Source of the DNA: Candidatus Tanganyikabacteria bacterium
Lineage (GTDB): Bacteria; Cyanobacteriota; Sericytochromatia; S15B-MN24; VGJW01
Direction: 5' to 3'
Length of the DNA: 64,000 bases
Assembly: GCA_016867265.1 (NCBI GenBank)
Contig: VGJW01000012.1
Coordinates: 1-64,000, forward strand
Shown in pieces: positions 24,914 to 33,951 of the stretch (position 1 is its first letter; each line of letters starts with the position of its first letter). A program made the position numbers and the translations under genes. The notes beneath the pieces are model-generated. The model was not told the DNA's origin and made no database searches. It was given only the letters and a program-made list of their open reading frames with translations.

Positions 24914-26031
24914 GCGCGGAGCGGGGCCGGCGAGCGGTCGTCCGCGGCTTCAGCCTGCTGGAGCTCTTGCTGTCCACTGTTACGCTGGCCGGTTTGATGA
25001 CCGGTTTCATGTTGGTCTACCGCAGCCAGGAGACGGTCCAACTGCTGACGATCGATGCCGTTCGCCTGCCTGACAGGGCAGGCAGGGTGCTCGCCCGACT
25101 GGGCTCCGAGGAGGGCCTCGGGGGCGTTTGCTGGCCGGACGGCTACCGGGCCCAGGGCGGTGGCGAGGATGCCTTTCGGGAGAGGAGCGGTGCAGGTTCC
25201 CCCAATACGCCAAACTGGAATACCCTGGCCAGTCCCCTGCCCGCGACCGTGCCTGCGGATCTTGAATTCGCAGCCGAAAGCGGCCTGGTGTTCGGCGAGG
25301 CGGCCGTCACCTTGCCGCGACTCAGGCGCGAGTTCTCGCCCCTGGGTGGCTCGGGATACAGGACCCGGACCGTACGCTTCGTCTACGAGCCCGGCAATCC
25401 TCTGCCCTACCGGCAAAGGCCGGGTGGCCTCATGGTCTACGACGAGTCAGCCACGGCCGGTGTCTGGCTGACGGGTCCTTCCGAGGTCGCGACGATGTCC
25501 TTCTATATCCCGGATGCTTTGCGGGTCACGGCCGTGACCGGGGGCTCCGTGAATGTCCTCGGAGCCCCCGGGGGCGACTATCGTGCGCGTCAGGGCGTGG
25601 GCCCCGCCATCACCGTCGGGGCCGGCAGCGTGCCGACCTTCACGCTCCTGGGCGTGTCCAATATCCCGCGGGGCAATACCGAGGACCTCGTGACCCTGGG
25701 GGTCGAGACCCTGCCGGATCGCAGCGGGGTCTGGTTTCGGCCCCTGACAGGTGGCTACAACGCGCCAGGCTCGGCCGTGCCCTTTGCTGCCGGCAAGCTG
25801 TTCCGCCTGGATATCGGCGGCAAGGTCGGCACGGTTTGGGGCAACTGGGCGCTGCAGCCTCCTGCAATTGGCTCGGCCTCGGTGACGCTGCGGATGTATC
25901 CGATGAACAACGAGCAGACGCTGCCCACTTTTTCCGTGGGTGTCTGGATGCAATTGCGGGGACGGCCGCGCAGTCAGCCTCTGCTGGTGAGGGATGTCTT
26001 TCCTGTCGTGGTCAGCCACGTGGCCCAGTAG
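24892..26031 (+). CDS. Prepilin-type minor pilin, large (PilW/GspJ-like)
   Basis: 379-aa prepilin-like protein. Cleavage site RG|FSLLELLLSTVTLAGLMTG lies 25 residues from the start. The long soluble part is beta-rich with many Gly/Pro turns and resembles PilW/GspJ minor pilins in size and layout. I choose GTG 24892 because AGGAAAGG precedes it; a TTG at 24871 in frame would lengthen the leader. It overlaps the preceding gene by 22 bases, so the three genes from 23823 are one translationally coupled unit. Such minor pilins usually prime pilus or pseudopilus assembly at its tip. Confidence 0.75.
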   Translation: MVAGVAVGAERGRRAVVRGFSLLELLLSTVTLAGLMTGFMLVYRSQETVQLLTIDAVRLPDRAGRVLARLGSEEGLGGVCWPDGYRAQGGGEDAFRERSGAGSPNTPNWNTLASPLPATVPADLEFAAESGLVFGEAAVTLPRLRREFSPLGGSGYRTRTVRFVYEPGNPLPYRQRPGGLMVYDESATAGVWLTGPSEVATMSFYIPDALRVTAVTGGSVNVLGAPGGDYRARQGVGPAITVGAGSVPTFTLLGVSNIPRGNTEDLVTLGVETLPDRSGVWFRPLTGGYNAPGSAVPFAAGKLFRLDIGGKVGTVWGNWALQPPAIGSASVTLRMYPMNNEQTLPTFSVGVWMQLRGRPRSQPLLVRDVFPVVVSHVAQ

Positions 26032-26040
26032 GGCCGGCGT

Positions 26041-26355
26041 TCAGGTTCCCTGGCCCAGCTTCCGCAGTACGGCTTCCAGATCCCCGACAAGGAAAAGCTC
26101 GCCTTGCTCGGCAGCGAGGTCGAGTTGCCTTTCGACGGCGGCCAGCAGCCGATCGCGCTCCGCGGTCTCGAGCGCCAGTCCCGCCTCGTGACCGAAACCC
26201 TGCGTCTCGGCGGCTTGCAAGAGCCGATTGATGAGCGGGTCCATCGTCTCGGCCGGTAACGCTTCTGCTTCGGCTGGGGACAACTCGGGCCGTTCCGCGA
26301 TGAGTGCGGCAGTCAGCAGTCGCAGTTCGCTCAGGTCGCGCAGTTTCAGGAACAA
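26041..26355 (-). CDS. Hypothetical 104-aa helical protein
   Basis: I do not recognise this protein. It is acidic, Leu/Ala/Glu-rich and predicted to be wholly helical (LSELRLLTAALIAERPEL, RDRLLAAVERQLDLAAEQ), with no cysteine and no membrane segment. The TTG at 26355 is chosen because GGAGG lies nine bases upstream; a longer frame to 26430 would overlap the preceding kinase gene. It follows the ABC1-family gene by 16 bases on the same strand, so co-expression is likely. Confidence 0.55.
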   Translation of the reverse strand: MFLKLRDLSELRLLTAALIAERPELSPAEAEALPAETMDPLINRLLQAAETQGFGHEAGLALETAERDRLLAAVERQLDLAAEQGELFLVGDLEAVLRKLGQGT

Positions 26356-26371
26356 GGTGAGGGTCCTCCGG

Positions 26372-28678
26372 TTACGGGCGCCCGAGGGCCCGCAGGCTCC
26401 AGCCTGCCAGTTCGGGGCCTCTTCGGGCAAGCGCCGCGACCACGTCCGATCTCGCGGCTACCCGGCCGGCCAGCAACAGCACAGGGGTCGAACGCCTGGC
26501 CAGCAGGCTCCCGGCTTGTGCAAGCGTACCCCTGCCGGTCCTGTCCTGCGCGACCAGCACCGTCACACCGGCCTCCACGAACGGTGCGAGGGATTGCGGA
26601 CTTTCCGCGAGGCCCCTCAGCAAGGCCTCGAGCGCCGCGTCATCGGCCCCTGCCACGGCGTCCAGAAGTACAGGCAGCCACGCGGTGCCGACCGCCACGG
26701 CGGCCTTGCTCCGCGCAAGGCGCCCCAGCCAATCGGGAAAGCTGCCCCACCACGCGGCAGGTTGCCTGAGCAGTGTTTCGGCGAGGGCGGCGGTCGGTCG
26801 GACGAGGTCAAGGCGTGCAGACGGGCCATGCCGTGCCAGAGCATCCAGCAGCGCGACCAGCAAAGGGTCTTCCGGTGCCCGGAACGCGAGTCGCCCGAGC
26901 AGGTCTCCCAGCCAAGCGAGGCCGGGTTCCGTCATGAGCCACGGCACCAGTGCCTCGGCCAGCTTGCCAAGGTCAAGCCCTTCGAGGTCGATGCGGTAGC
27001 GGATCACGTCGCCGAGGCGCGTCGCGGCTTCGAGGCCATCCGAGTCGGATTCGGCTGGCCAAGCGGCGTCGAGCAGGGAAGCGAGCAAGGGATGCCCATC
27101 GCCAGCCAGCAGCCAATGGAGGGCCTCGGGCAGCCAGGGGGCGACGGGGAGGGGAAGCTCCCGGGCAGCCATGGCAAGGGTGGCTTCCAAGCGATCGAGG
27201 TCAGCCTTGCCGTCAGGCATCCACTCGGTGATGAGGCGCCGGCGAAGGGCGGGCGTCTCGCCTGCCAGCATGAGCCGGGCGGCCGCGGGCAGGGCGACTT
27301 CGAGGAACTTGAATTCCGGCCAGGTCTCCAGGACCATGCCTTCCATGGTGCTGGCCGTACGTACGAGCGTGGCCAAGGTGTCCGGCAGATAGAACGGCTG
27401 GTCCTCCAGAATGACCATCAGGCGTTCGAGGACTTCGCCCAGCGGCAGCATGCGCGTGCCCTTGCGTCCGATTTGGATGTCGACCATGTCCTTCAGGAGA
27501 GGAATGAGGCGCGTCCGGTCGACGTCGGGGGGGAACATGCCAAGCCCGGACAAGCCCGTCACGAGGCCGTTCCAGTCTTCGCGAACCAGATCGAGGAAGC
27601 AGCCCACGAGGGCCAGGCGGAGGGATGTCGGGAAGGTCGCGACCAAGCCCCAGTCCAGATAGGCTACTTCGCCCTGCGGCGTGACGAGGATGTTTCCGGG
27701 GTGCGTATCGGCGTGAAAGAAGCCATCCTCGAGCAACTGCTGCACGAAGCACGTGACGCCAAGCCGGACGGGACCTCGGAAGTCAACGCCCAGGCGACGC
27801 ATGCCCTCGAGGTCATGGAATTTGACGCCGTCGATCCACCCCATCACGAGCACGGCCGACGTCGTCAGCTCGTGGTAGGGGCGGGGTGCCAGGATGCCGG
27901 GCTGGCCTGCCATGTTGGCGCGGAAGCGATCGGCATTGGCTGCCTCAGCCTTGAAGTCCATCTGCGCGACGAGGCCTTGCGCAAAATCCCTAGCCATGGA
28001 TTGCCACGGAAGGGCCTTCAGGCGCAGCATCCCCGGCGGCAGCCGGGTGCCGGGATGGTCCGCAGCCAGTCCGGTCCACCAAGCAAGCAGCGATGCCGAC
28101 GCCTTGAGCAGCGCGCCGTCAAGGGCAATGCGTTTGGCGAGGTCGGGACGTCGGATCTTGACGGCGACCGGGGTGCCGTCGAACAGGCGCCCACGGTGGA
28201 CTTGCGCCATCGACGCCGCCGCGTGAGGCACAGGATCGACGGTCACGAGGAGGGTGCCCAGCCGATCGCCCAACTCCCCGCGCAGCAAGGCCATGGCCGT
28301 TTCGGGAGGTTCCGCCGGCACGGCGTCCTGAAGTCGTTGCAGCTCCGAACGCCAGCTTCGTGGCAGGACGTCGACCCGAGTCGAAAGCATTTGGCCCAGC
28401 TTGATTCCGACCGGCCCCAGCCGGACCAGGCCGTGCCTCAGTCGACGAACCGCCTTGAGCTCCGAAGCTTCCGCGCGGTCTGTTGCCCCCAGCTTCGCCC
28501 ACAGGCGAGCACAGCCTAGGGCGAGACATACCGGCACGCCGACCCTGAGCCACGCCAGGCTTCGTCGGAGAAGGGCGCGTCGCGAGGGCGCCGGGGCCGG
28601 GCCCATCGCCTCAGGTTCCCGCGCCTGCCCGCTCTCCATGCCAACAGGGTACCGGGTCGCTCCGGTTCTGTGAGGCAT
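26372..28678 (-). CDS. ABC1/UbiB-family atypical kinase with a long C-terminal extension
   Basis: 768-aa member of the ABC1 (UbiB/ADCK/COQ8) family, atypical kinases or ATPases that support isoprenoid-quinone biosynthesis and lipid handling. Signature motifs: KLGQMLSTR (the KxGQ motif), AAASMAQVHRG (Ala-rich loop), VAVKIRRP, MDFKAEAANADRF (ExD region), DGFFHADTHPGNI and LDWGLV (DWG in place of DFG). An N-terminal hydrophobic helix (WLRVGVPVCLALGCARLW) may anchor it. From about residue 430 on, roughly 330 residues of Leu/Ala-rich helices replace the short C-terminal membrane tail of E. coli UbiB. The start is uncertain: 28678, 28639 and 28606 are all ATG with poor ribosome-binding sites. Confidence 0.82.
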   Translation of the reverse strand: MPHRTGATRYPVGMESGQAREPEAMGPAPAPSRRALLRRSLAWLRVGVPVCLALGCARLWAKLGATDRAEASELKAVRRLRHGLVRLGPVGIKLGQMLSTRVDVLPRSWRSELQRLQDAVPAEPPETAMALLRGELGDRLGTLLVTVDPVPHAAASMAQVHRGRLFDGTPVAVKIRRPDLAKRIALDGALLKASASLLAWWTGLAADHPGTRLPPGMLRLKALPWQSMARDFAQGLVAQMDFKAEAANADRFRANMAGQPGILAPRPYHELTTSAVLVMGWIDGVKFHDLEGMRRLGVDFRGPVRLGVTCFVQQLLEDGFFHADTHPGNILVTPQGEVAYLDWGLVATFPTSLRLALVGCFLDLVREDWNGLVTGLSGLGMFPPDVDRTRLIPLLKDMVDIQIGRKGTRMLPLGEVLERLMVILEDQPFYLPDTLATLVRTASTMEGMVLETWPEFKFLEVALPAAARLMLAGETPALRRRLITEWMPDGKADLDRLEATLAMAARELPLPVAPWLPEALHWLLAGDGHPLLASLLDAAWPAESDSDGLEAATRLGDVIRYRIDLEGLDLGKLAEALVPWLMTEPGLAWLGDLLGRLAFRAPEDPLLVALLDALARHGPSARLDLVRPTAALAETLLRQPAAWWGSFPDWLGRLARSKAAVAVGTAWLPVLLDAVAGADDAALEALLRGLAESPQSLAPFVEAGVTVLVAQDRTGRGTLAQAGSLLARRSTPVLLLAGRVAARSDVVAALARRGPELAGWSLRALGRP

Positions 28679-28738
28679 GTCCTAGCGTGGCCGGTCTTCC
28701 CGCAGCAGGATGGTGCTCTGGAAAGGTAGCCCTTCACC

Positions 28739-31126
28739 ATGCGCAGCAGCTCCCTCGGGATTGGCCTCTTGGTCCTCGGCCTCTTGATCAACGGCCCTGC
28801 GGAGGCACGCCGGACCCTCAAGGCACCGGCAGCCGAAAGGCAGGACCCTGCGGCACCCGGAGGCGAGGCGCGCGCGGGCCAGCCTGCCGATGAACCCGGC
28901 TCGGGCGATCCTGCCTTGCAGGAGGCTTACCCACGGGTCCAGGCGCTGGCTGTCACGCAGGCCCGCCTCGTGCAGGACGTGCTCAACCAGACGGTGCAGT
29001 TGATGCAGGGCTTTGCCGATGGCAACCCGCATGAAGGCGACAAGGCCACGCTGCGCTGGGCGGACAAGGCCACCGATGGCGTTCGCGTGACGGCATGGGG
29101 CCCGGGCGATGGCATCGTGCCGGCCACGCTGGCCTCCTTGGGCACGGGAAAGCCTTGGGTGGGCATGCACGTTGTCGCCGGGCAGTCACGCATCCTCGTC
29201 GTGGTGCCGATGGTGGAGCGCCAGCGCCTGATTCGTGCCGAACTGGTCGCAGAGCGGTTGCTCGCGCCCTTCGGCTCGGCCCGGATTGGCGAGGGTGGTC
29301 GCATGGTCTTGCTGGACGGCAGAGGTACGCCGCTCTCGTCGCTCGCCGGGGGCCCCCTGGCGTTCGGACCGGATGCCTTGCTGCCCGCCATGGTGCAGCC
29401 GCAGGGCACGTTCGAGAGCAGCCGGGCCATATACGGCCTTGCACGGATCCAGCCGGCTGACTGGGCCGTGATGGTCGAGGCCCCGAAGGCCGCCTTGCGT
29501 GCCGGGGGTGAGTTGCCGGACGAGAACAAGTTGCGGGCGGCTTGGCCCGTGGATCCGCCCATTACCCTTGAGGCCGAAGGCGGACCCCTGCCGTGGCGAA
29601 CGATCGCGGGCAGCATCCTGGTGCTTGCGCTCGGGGTGGGTGGATGGCGGATGCTGGGCTCTTGGCGCCGTCGCCGCCCGGAAGAGCCGGTCACGCTCGA
29701 GGGCAACTGGGAGGACGTGCCGCTTGATGCCGATGCGGCGCCTCCGCTGGCGGCCGTGGCTCACGATGCACTGGCCGAGGCCCATCGCGATACGCAGCGG
29801 GCGTTGCCCGACGAAGGCCAGGTCCTGCGGCAGGCCGTCCAGCAGCAAGGCCGGGATCATGAGCGGATGCTGGGTCAGTTGCAGCAGTCCCTCGAGCTGA
29901 CGATCGAGGAGACGCGGCGCCAGTTCCACGAGATCCTCGAGGTCCACCAAGGCCGAATGAAGGCTCTGGCACAGTCGCTCGAGGCGACGCGTGCCGATCT
30001 TGCCGGCAAGGCCGAGGGTGAGGTCCTGACGGCAACGCTCGAAGAGTTGCGCACCCGGATGTATGAGGCCGAGGCCGATCACCGCCAGCAGTCGGCTGGC
30101 CTCGAGAAGCGCTTGTCTGCCGTCCAGAAGCGGCTGGGTGAGATGGACCAGACGCTCGGTCGGGCCGTCGACGACCTCAAGGACAAGCTTTCGGATGACC
30201 TGCTCGGTCGGCAGGAGGCCATGGCACGGGACATGGAGCTGCTCGAGGGCAAGACCCGCGAGACGCTCAGGCAGATGGCTCAGGATGGGGCACAGGCCAA
30301 GCTTCACGGTGCCCAGGCCGCGGAGCGGGCGGCCGAGCTCGAGGGTCAGTTCCAGCAGATGCGGGGCAAGGTCCTGTCCGAGGTCGAGGATGTCCGCCGG
30401 CAGGCGTTGACGGATCTTTCTTCGCTGCGCCAGCAGATGCATCAGGTCGAGCTTGCTCGTGAGGAACTCAAGGACACGACGGTACGCTTCGAGGCGACGC
30501 GGGCCGAGTGGGAGCAATCGGGCGCCCTGCTGCACCAGCGCATGGCGGATGAGTTGTCGGCTTTCCAGGACAGGCTCTTCGAGCGCGAGGGGCAGGTCGA
30601 GAAGTTGCGCATCCTCGTCGAGGATGCCGTGGCACGCTCCGAGCGCCTGTCAAGCGAGGCCGAGTGGAAGCGCGAGCGGGCAGACAAGGATCTGGATCTA
30701 CTCAAGGGCAAGGTCTTCCTTGCTGCGGAAGGCCTCGAGAAACTGGGCGGGCGCTTCGAGGAGTGCCTCGATGACGTCACGGGTCTGCATGCCCGGATGG
30801 AGCAGCTTCAGCAAGAGACCTACCGTGGGCGCGAAGACCTGAAGGACTTCCGCAACCAGGCCCAGCAGGAGATGGCGGCCATCCTCGCGGAACAGCGGGA
30901 ATCGCAGGGCCGCCTTCTGCAGTTGGTCCAGAGCTTGGTCAAGCAGTATCAGACGTCCCGTGATGCCGAGGACCGGGTCTCGCAAGCCCTCGAGGACCAT
31001 GACCGGCGCATGGCCTCGATCAACCAAGACCTGCTTGCCATTCGCCATGTCGTCCAGGCGCGTCCTGGCGCCGCGTCGGGTTCCGTGTCTGCCCAGGCAC
31101 CCGGGGCGCCGAGGCTGTTGCCTTGA
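28739..31126 (+). CDS. Membrane-anchored sensor-like protein with a long cytoplasmic coiled coil
   Basis: 795-aa protein that I cannot place in a family. A signal peptide (SSLGIGLLVLGLLINGPAEA) is followed by a disordered linker, then residues about 60-265 forming a mixed alpha/beta domain (LVQDVLNQTVQLMQGFADG, SRILVVVPMVERQRLIRAEL) that looks like a Cache/PAS-type extracytoplasmic sensor. One transmembrane helix follows near residues 284-302 (TIAGSILVLALGVGGWRML), then RRRR and about 450 residues of near-continuous coiled coil rich in Glu, Gln, Arg and Leu. The layout is that of a chemoreceptor, but no HAMP and no signalling hairpin is recognisable. The stop overlaps the next gene's TTG start by four bases. 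Confidence 0.7.
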   Translation: MRSSSLGIGLLVLGLLINGPAEARRTLKAPAAERQDPAAPGGEARAGQPADEPGSGDPALQEAYPRVQALAVTQARLVQDVLNQTVQLMQGFADGNPHEGDKATLRWADKATDGVRVTAWGPGDGIVPATLASLGTGKPWVGMHVVAGQSRILVVVPMVERQRLIRAELVAERLLAPFGSARIGEGGRMVLLDGRGTPLSSLAGGPLAFGPDALLPAMVQPQGTFESSRAIYGLARIQPADWAVMVEAPKAALRAGGELPDENKLRAAWPVDPPITLEAEGGPLPWRTIAGSILVLALGVGGWRMLGSWRRRRPEEPVTLEGNWEDVPLDADAAPPLAAVAHDALAEAHRDTQRALPDEGQVLRQAVQQQGRDHERMLGQLQQSLELTIEETRRQFHEILEVHQGRMKALAQSLEATRADLAGKAEGEVLTATLEELRTRMYEAEADHRQQSAGLEKRLSAVQKRLGEMDQTLGRAVDDLKDKLSDDLLGRQEAMARDMELLEGKTRETLRQMAQDGAQAKLHGAQAAERAAELEGQFQQMRGKVLSEVEDVRRQALTDLSSLRQQMHQVELAREELKDTTVRFEATRAEWEQSGALLHQRMADELSAFQDRLFEREGQVEKLRILVEDAVARSERLSSEAEWKRERADKDLDLLKGKVFLAAEGLEKLGGRFEECLDDVTGLHARMEQLQQETYRGREDLKDFRNQAQQEMAAILAEQRESQGRLLQLVQSLVKQYQTSRDAEDRVSQALEDHDRRMASINQDLLAIRHVVQARPGAASGSVSAQAPGAPRLLP

Positions 31127-32766
31127 GCACGGACTCCGGTGCAACCCCCGAGGTCACCGGAAACAACCTGCGTGCCAGGTTGCTGGCCCACGGCCTGACC
31201 TTCCTGTTGATGGGCGTCGCGCTTTGGGCCGGCGTTTGCGGCGCGCGCTGGGGCATTGCGAACTTCACCAACGACGACGGTACCTATTGGGGTAGTGCCC
31301 TTGCCCTGGAAGCCGGGCGTGGCTATACCATCGACTTCTCGCCGACACAGGCGGCCGTCGATCGTTTTCCGCCGGGCTGGCCCCTGTTGCTGGCCATGGT
31401 CTTCCGGCTCTTCGGCCGCGGGGACGATGGGATCATCGCCGCTCAGGTGCTCAACCTTTTCATGTGGGCGGGTGCGCTGACCCTCGCGTACCATGCGGTC
31501 GTCCGGCGCACGGGACGTCCCTACTGGCTTGTCTGGGGTGCCCTCGTGCTCCTCGCCGTCAATCCTCTGGCCATCGAGACCGTTGCGTTGCTTATGTCCG
31601 AGCCGCTTACCGTCCTGCTCGTGACCCTTGCGCTGATGGTCTGGCATCGCAAGCCGACGGGCCTCGACCTCGGGGTATTGGGCCTGCTTCTCGGCTATGC
31701 CGTCCTGACCCGATATGCCGTGCTGCCCTTGCTGCTGGTAGCCGTGGCCGATGCGGCCTGGCGCCTGCGGGGACGTGCCTGGCCCATCCTTGTCGGTCTT
31801 GCCTTGCCGATGCTGCCCTACGCCAGCTGGTGGTGGGCTTTTCGAGGCCTGGGATATGTGTCCCAGGCGGCCTATTGGTCGTCGGCCGGCTGGCTCGTCC
31901 AGATCGGGTCCCTACTGATCTCGCTTTCGCGTACCTTCCTGCAGGCCCTGCCCTCTCTGGTCCTGCCTGGCCTTTTCCTGGCAAGATACCCGCTCGATAC
32001 GGATCTGCCCTGGTCGCAACCCTTGTTGGTCTTGCTGGCCCTGGCGTGGGACGTCGTGTTTCTGGTGGTGCTGTGGCGCTCCCGTGCGCGCACCGGATGG
32101 GCTGGTGGCCCCCTGATCGGCATCCTTGCTTACCTGGCGCTCGTGACGGCGTGGCAGTCCGCGTTTCTCAACCTGAAGGAACACTTGCCTTTCCGTCTTC
32201 TGATGCCGGTCCTGCCTGTTCTCCTCGTTTGGGCGGGGGAAGGGATGGCTCTGGCGATTCGTGATGTCAAGGGCAAGTTGCAGAGGGCAGGGATTGCCTC
32301 GGCACTCGTGGTGGCTGCCGTCTCGCTGCACGACGCCTTTGTCGCGACATGGTCCATCCGCACGCACAACGAAACGGTGATGCATCGGACGTACGCCGTT
32401 TTCGACCAGGTCCGTCTCGATCGCACCCTCTTTCCCAAGGATGCTACGGTCGCCACGGATTTCGGCGGCCTCTATCATCAGGCCACGGGTGGCAAGGTCT
32501 TTGCCCTTACAGGGGGGATTGACCCCGAGATCGACCGTATGGTTTTCCTGGCAGGGGTCGATCTCTACTTCATCATGATGTCTCCCAAGGAGAAGGTTGG
32601 CGATCAATCCGTATGGTGGGCCATGCCGCATCTCAACGCGAGATATCCGGGCTTGGTGGTGCCGAAGCGTCGCAAGGACGGTACGGTCACGAGTTGGTAC
32701 ACCGTGGACCCAGCCGTGCGTGCCGCGTGGCGGCGCCGCTTGCTGCAGCGCGTTAGTCGCGGCTGA
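31123..32766 (+). CDS. Integral-membrane glycosyltransferase, GT39/ArnT-like (GT-C fold)
   Basis: 547-aa polytopic membrane protein with about ten hydrophobic segments and the GT-C hallmark in the first periplasmic loop: ANFTNDDGTYWGSALALEAG (the acidic DD pair) followed by DRFPPGWPLLLAMVFRLFG. This is the pattern of dolichol- or undecaprenyl-phosphate-sugar-dependent transferases such as ArnT, PMT and GT83 relatives. The C-terminal 150 residues form a soluble periplasmic domain. It starts with TTG overlapping the TGA of the coiled-coil gene, so the two are coupled. The acceptor is unknown; surface glycans or pilins are both possible. Confidence 0.8.
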   Translation: MSTDSGATPEVTGNNLRARLLAHGLTFLLMGVALWAGVCGARWGIANFTNDDGTYWGSALALEAGRGYTIDFSPTQAAVDRFPPGWPLLLAMVFRLFGRGDDGIIAAQVLNLFMWAGALTLAYHAVVRRTGRPYWLVWGALVLLAVNPLAIETVALLMSEPLTVLLVTLALMVWHRKPTGLDLGVLGLLLGYAVLTRYAVLPLLLVAVADAAWRLRGRAWPILVGLALPMLPYASWWWAFRGLGYVSQAAYWSSAGWLVQIGSLLISLSRTFLQALPSLVLPGLFLARYPLDTDLPWSQPLLVLLALAWDVVFLVVLWRSRARTGWAGGPLIGILAYLALVTAWQSAFLNLKEHLPFRLLMPVLPVLLVWAGEGMALAIRDVKGKLQRAGIASALVVAAVSLHDAFVATWSIRTHNETVMHRTYAVFDQVRLDRTLFPKDATVATDFGGLYHQATGGKVFALTGGIDPEIDRMVFLAGVDLYFIMMSPKEKVGDQSVWWAMPHLNARYPGLVVPKRRKDGTVTSWYTVDPAVRAAWRRRLLQRVSRG

Positions 32767-33002
32767 GCGGCCGAATGCCCCGGATACGTTAGTTTCGGCG
32801 GGGATTGGGGGCCGACGTTGCGCGTTCGGTCCGGTCTTGGCCGCGAGGGGACGCATCCGGGGCGTGGCCCCCCGGTGTCCCGTCCGAGGGTGGGTGCACG
32901 TGCGGACCTGACCCGTCTGGTCCGCGTGACCATGTCAGCAGGGACCTGTCCGCACGGCGCCTGCGTTCGCGGCGAGAGGCAAGGCGGTGCGGCGTGGATG
33001 CC
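32767..33002. other. Intergenic stretch without recognisable gene
   Basis: GC-rich spacer between the convergent glycosyltransferase and pilin genes. Open frames here are short, Pro/Arg-rich and look like noise. Nothing else is seen before the hairpin at 33003-33039. Confidence 0.6.
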
Positions 33003-33039
33003 CAACAACAACCGGGGCCATCCTGTCGGATGACCCCGG
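33003..33039 (-). terminator. Intrinsic terminator after the pilin gene
   Basis: On the minus strand CCGGGGTCATCC pairs with GGATGGCCCCGG (one G-T wobble) around a 4-base loop, followed by TTGTTGTT. It starts 26 bases after the pilin stop codon. Confidence 0.8.
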
Positions 33040-33065
33040 CATACCGGAAGCCGGCGGCCTGCGCC

Positions 33066-33797
33066 TTAGTTGTTAGGCTTCGGCCCGACGGTGAAGTTGG
33101 GGAAGCGGCCGACCGCATCCACGATGAAGCAGATGTAGCCCTTGGCATAGACCGATGAGTTGGTGACCTGGTCGTTCTCGACCACGATACGCTCGTTGTT
33201 CGGGGTGGACATGTAGACCAAGCCTCCCAGGACGGTGTCGCCCTGAAACGTGTTGAAGGCACGGACGTCGATGGCGCCGTCGTGCGCCGTGTTGTAGCCG
33301 CTGTAGGTGCCGCCGGCCCCGACGGTCACGGAGCCGGCGTAGCCGCTCGAGGTCGTTAGCGTACGGGCACCGTCCAGAGCAGCGGCAGGTGCGGCCTGGG
33401 TGCCCAACGTCACGATGTTGGCGATGGTCAGGACACCGATGCCTTGCGCCGCGGTCAGAGTATTCTGGTAGTTGAGGTGCGCCGAGTTGGGGCTATAGGA
33501 CGTCCCAATGACACCGCCCCACGGGCTCTTGTTCCAGTCATCCGGACGCTTGCGGACCCACAGGTCGTTGATGTCACGCATGCTTGTGGGGTACACTCCC
33601 TGATTCTGGGCAGCGAACTCTTCGATGACCTGCTGGAACGCGACGACCTTGGAGCTGGCGCGGCTGTTGCCGGCCGAGTTCTTGGCCTGGTTGTAGATGA
33701 GCGTCGCGCCAGCGATCATGACGATGCCGATAACGATCGCGAGCGTCACCTCGATGAGTGTGAAGCCCTTCTTCTTGCGCGTAGCGTGTGAGTACAT
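33066..33797 (-). CDS. Type IV pilin / major pseudopilin
   Basis: 243-aa prepilin. Leader MYSHATRKKKG is cleaved before FTLIEVTLAIVIGIVMIAG, the canonical N-terminal helix with Glu5. The soluble domain is Gly/Thr/Asn-rich; SPWGG at about residue 93 matches the DPWG region of GspG-type pilins. Two features suggest high expression: a very strong ribosome-binding site (GGAGGAAGGAGA) and its own strong terminator, making it probably monocistronic. The N-terminal 90 residues are clearly related to the pilin at 39099-39665 (shared NSAGNSRASSKV / EAAGDSRAAAKV pattern). It is the best candidate for the main subunit of the filament. Confidence 0.85.
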   Translation of the reverse strand: MYSHATRKKKGFTLIEVTLAIVIGIVMIAGATLIYNQAKNSAGNSRASSKVVAFQQVIEEFAAQNQGVYPTSMRDINDLWVRKRPDDWNKSPWGGVIGTSYSPNSAHLNYQNTLTAAQGIGVLTIANIVTLGTQAAPAAALDGARTLTTSSGYAGSVTVGAGGTYSGYNTAHDGAIDVRAFNTFQGDTVLGGLVYMSTPNNERIVVENDQVTNSSVYAKGYICFIVDAVGRFPNFTVGPKPNN

Positions 33798-33951
33798 AAT
33801 TCTCCTTCCTCCGGATGAGGCACATCCGATTGTGCCCCTCGTGCTGGGGTTCCAAACCTGGGTGACGCCACTGTACCGCGTCAGGAAAGCTTCAAACAGG
33901 CCTTGAACGCTGGGGGAACCGGACTGCGGATGGAGTTCACGATTCGTTACA

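Noticed and set aside
32767-33065. Small genes between the glycosyltransferase and pilin genes
   Set aside because: The open frames are short, Pro/Arg-rich and overlap the pilin terminator; none has a ribosome-binding site.
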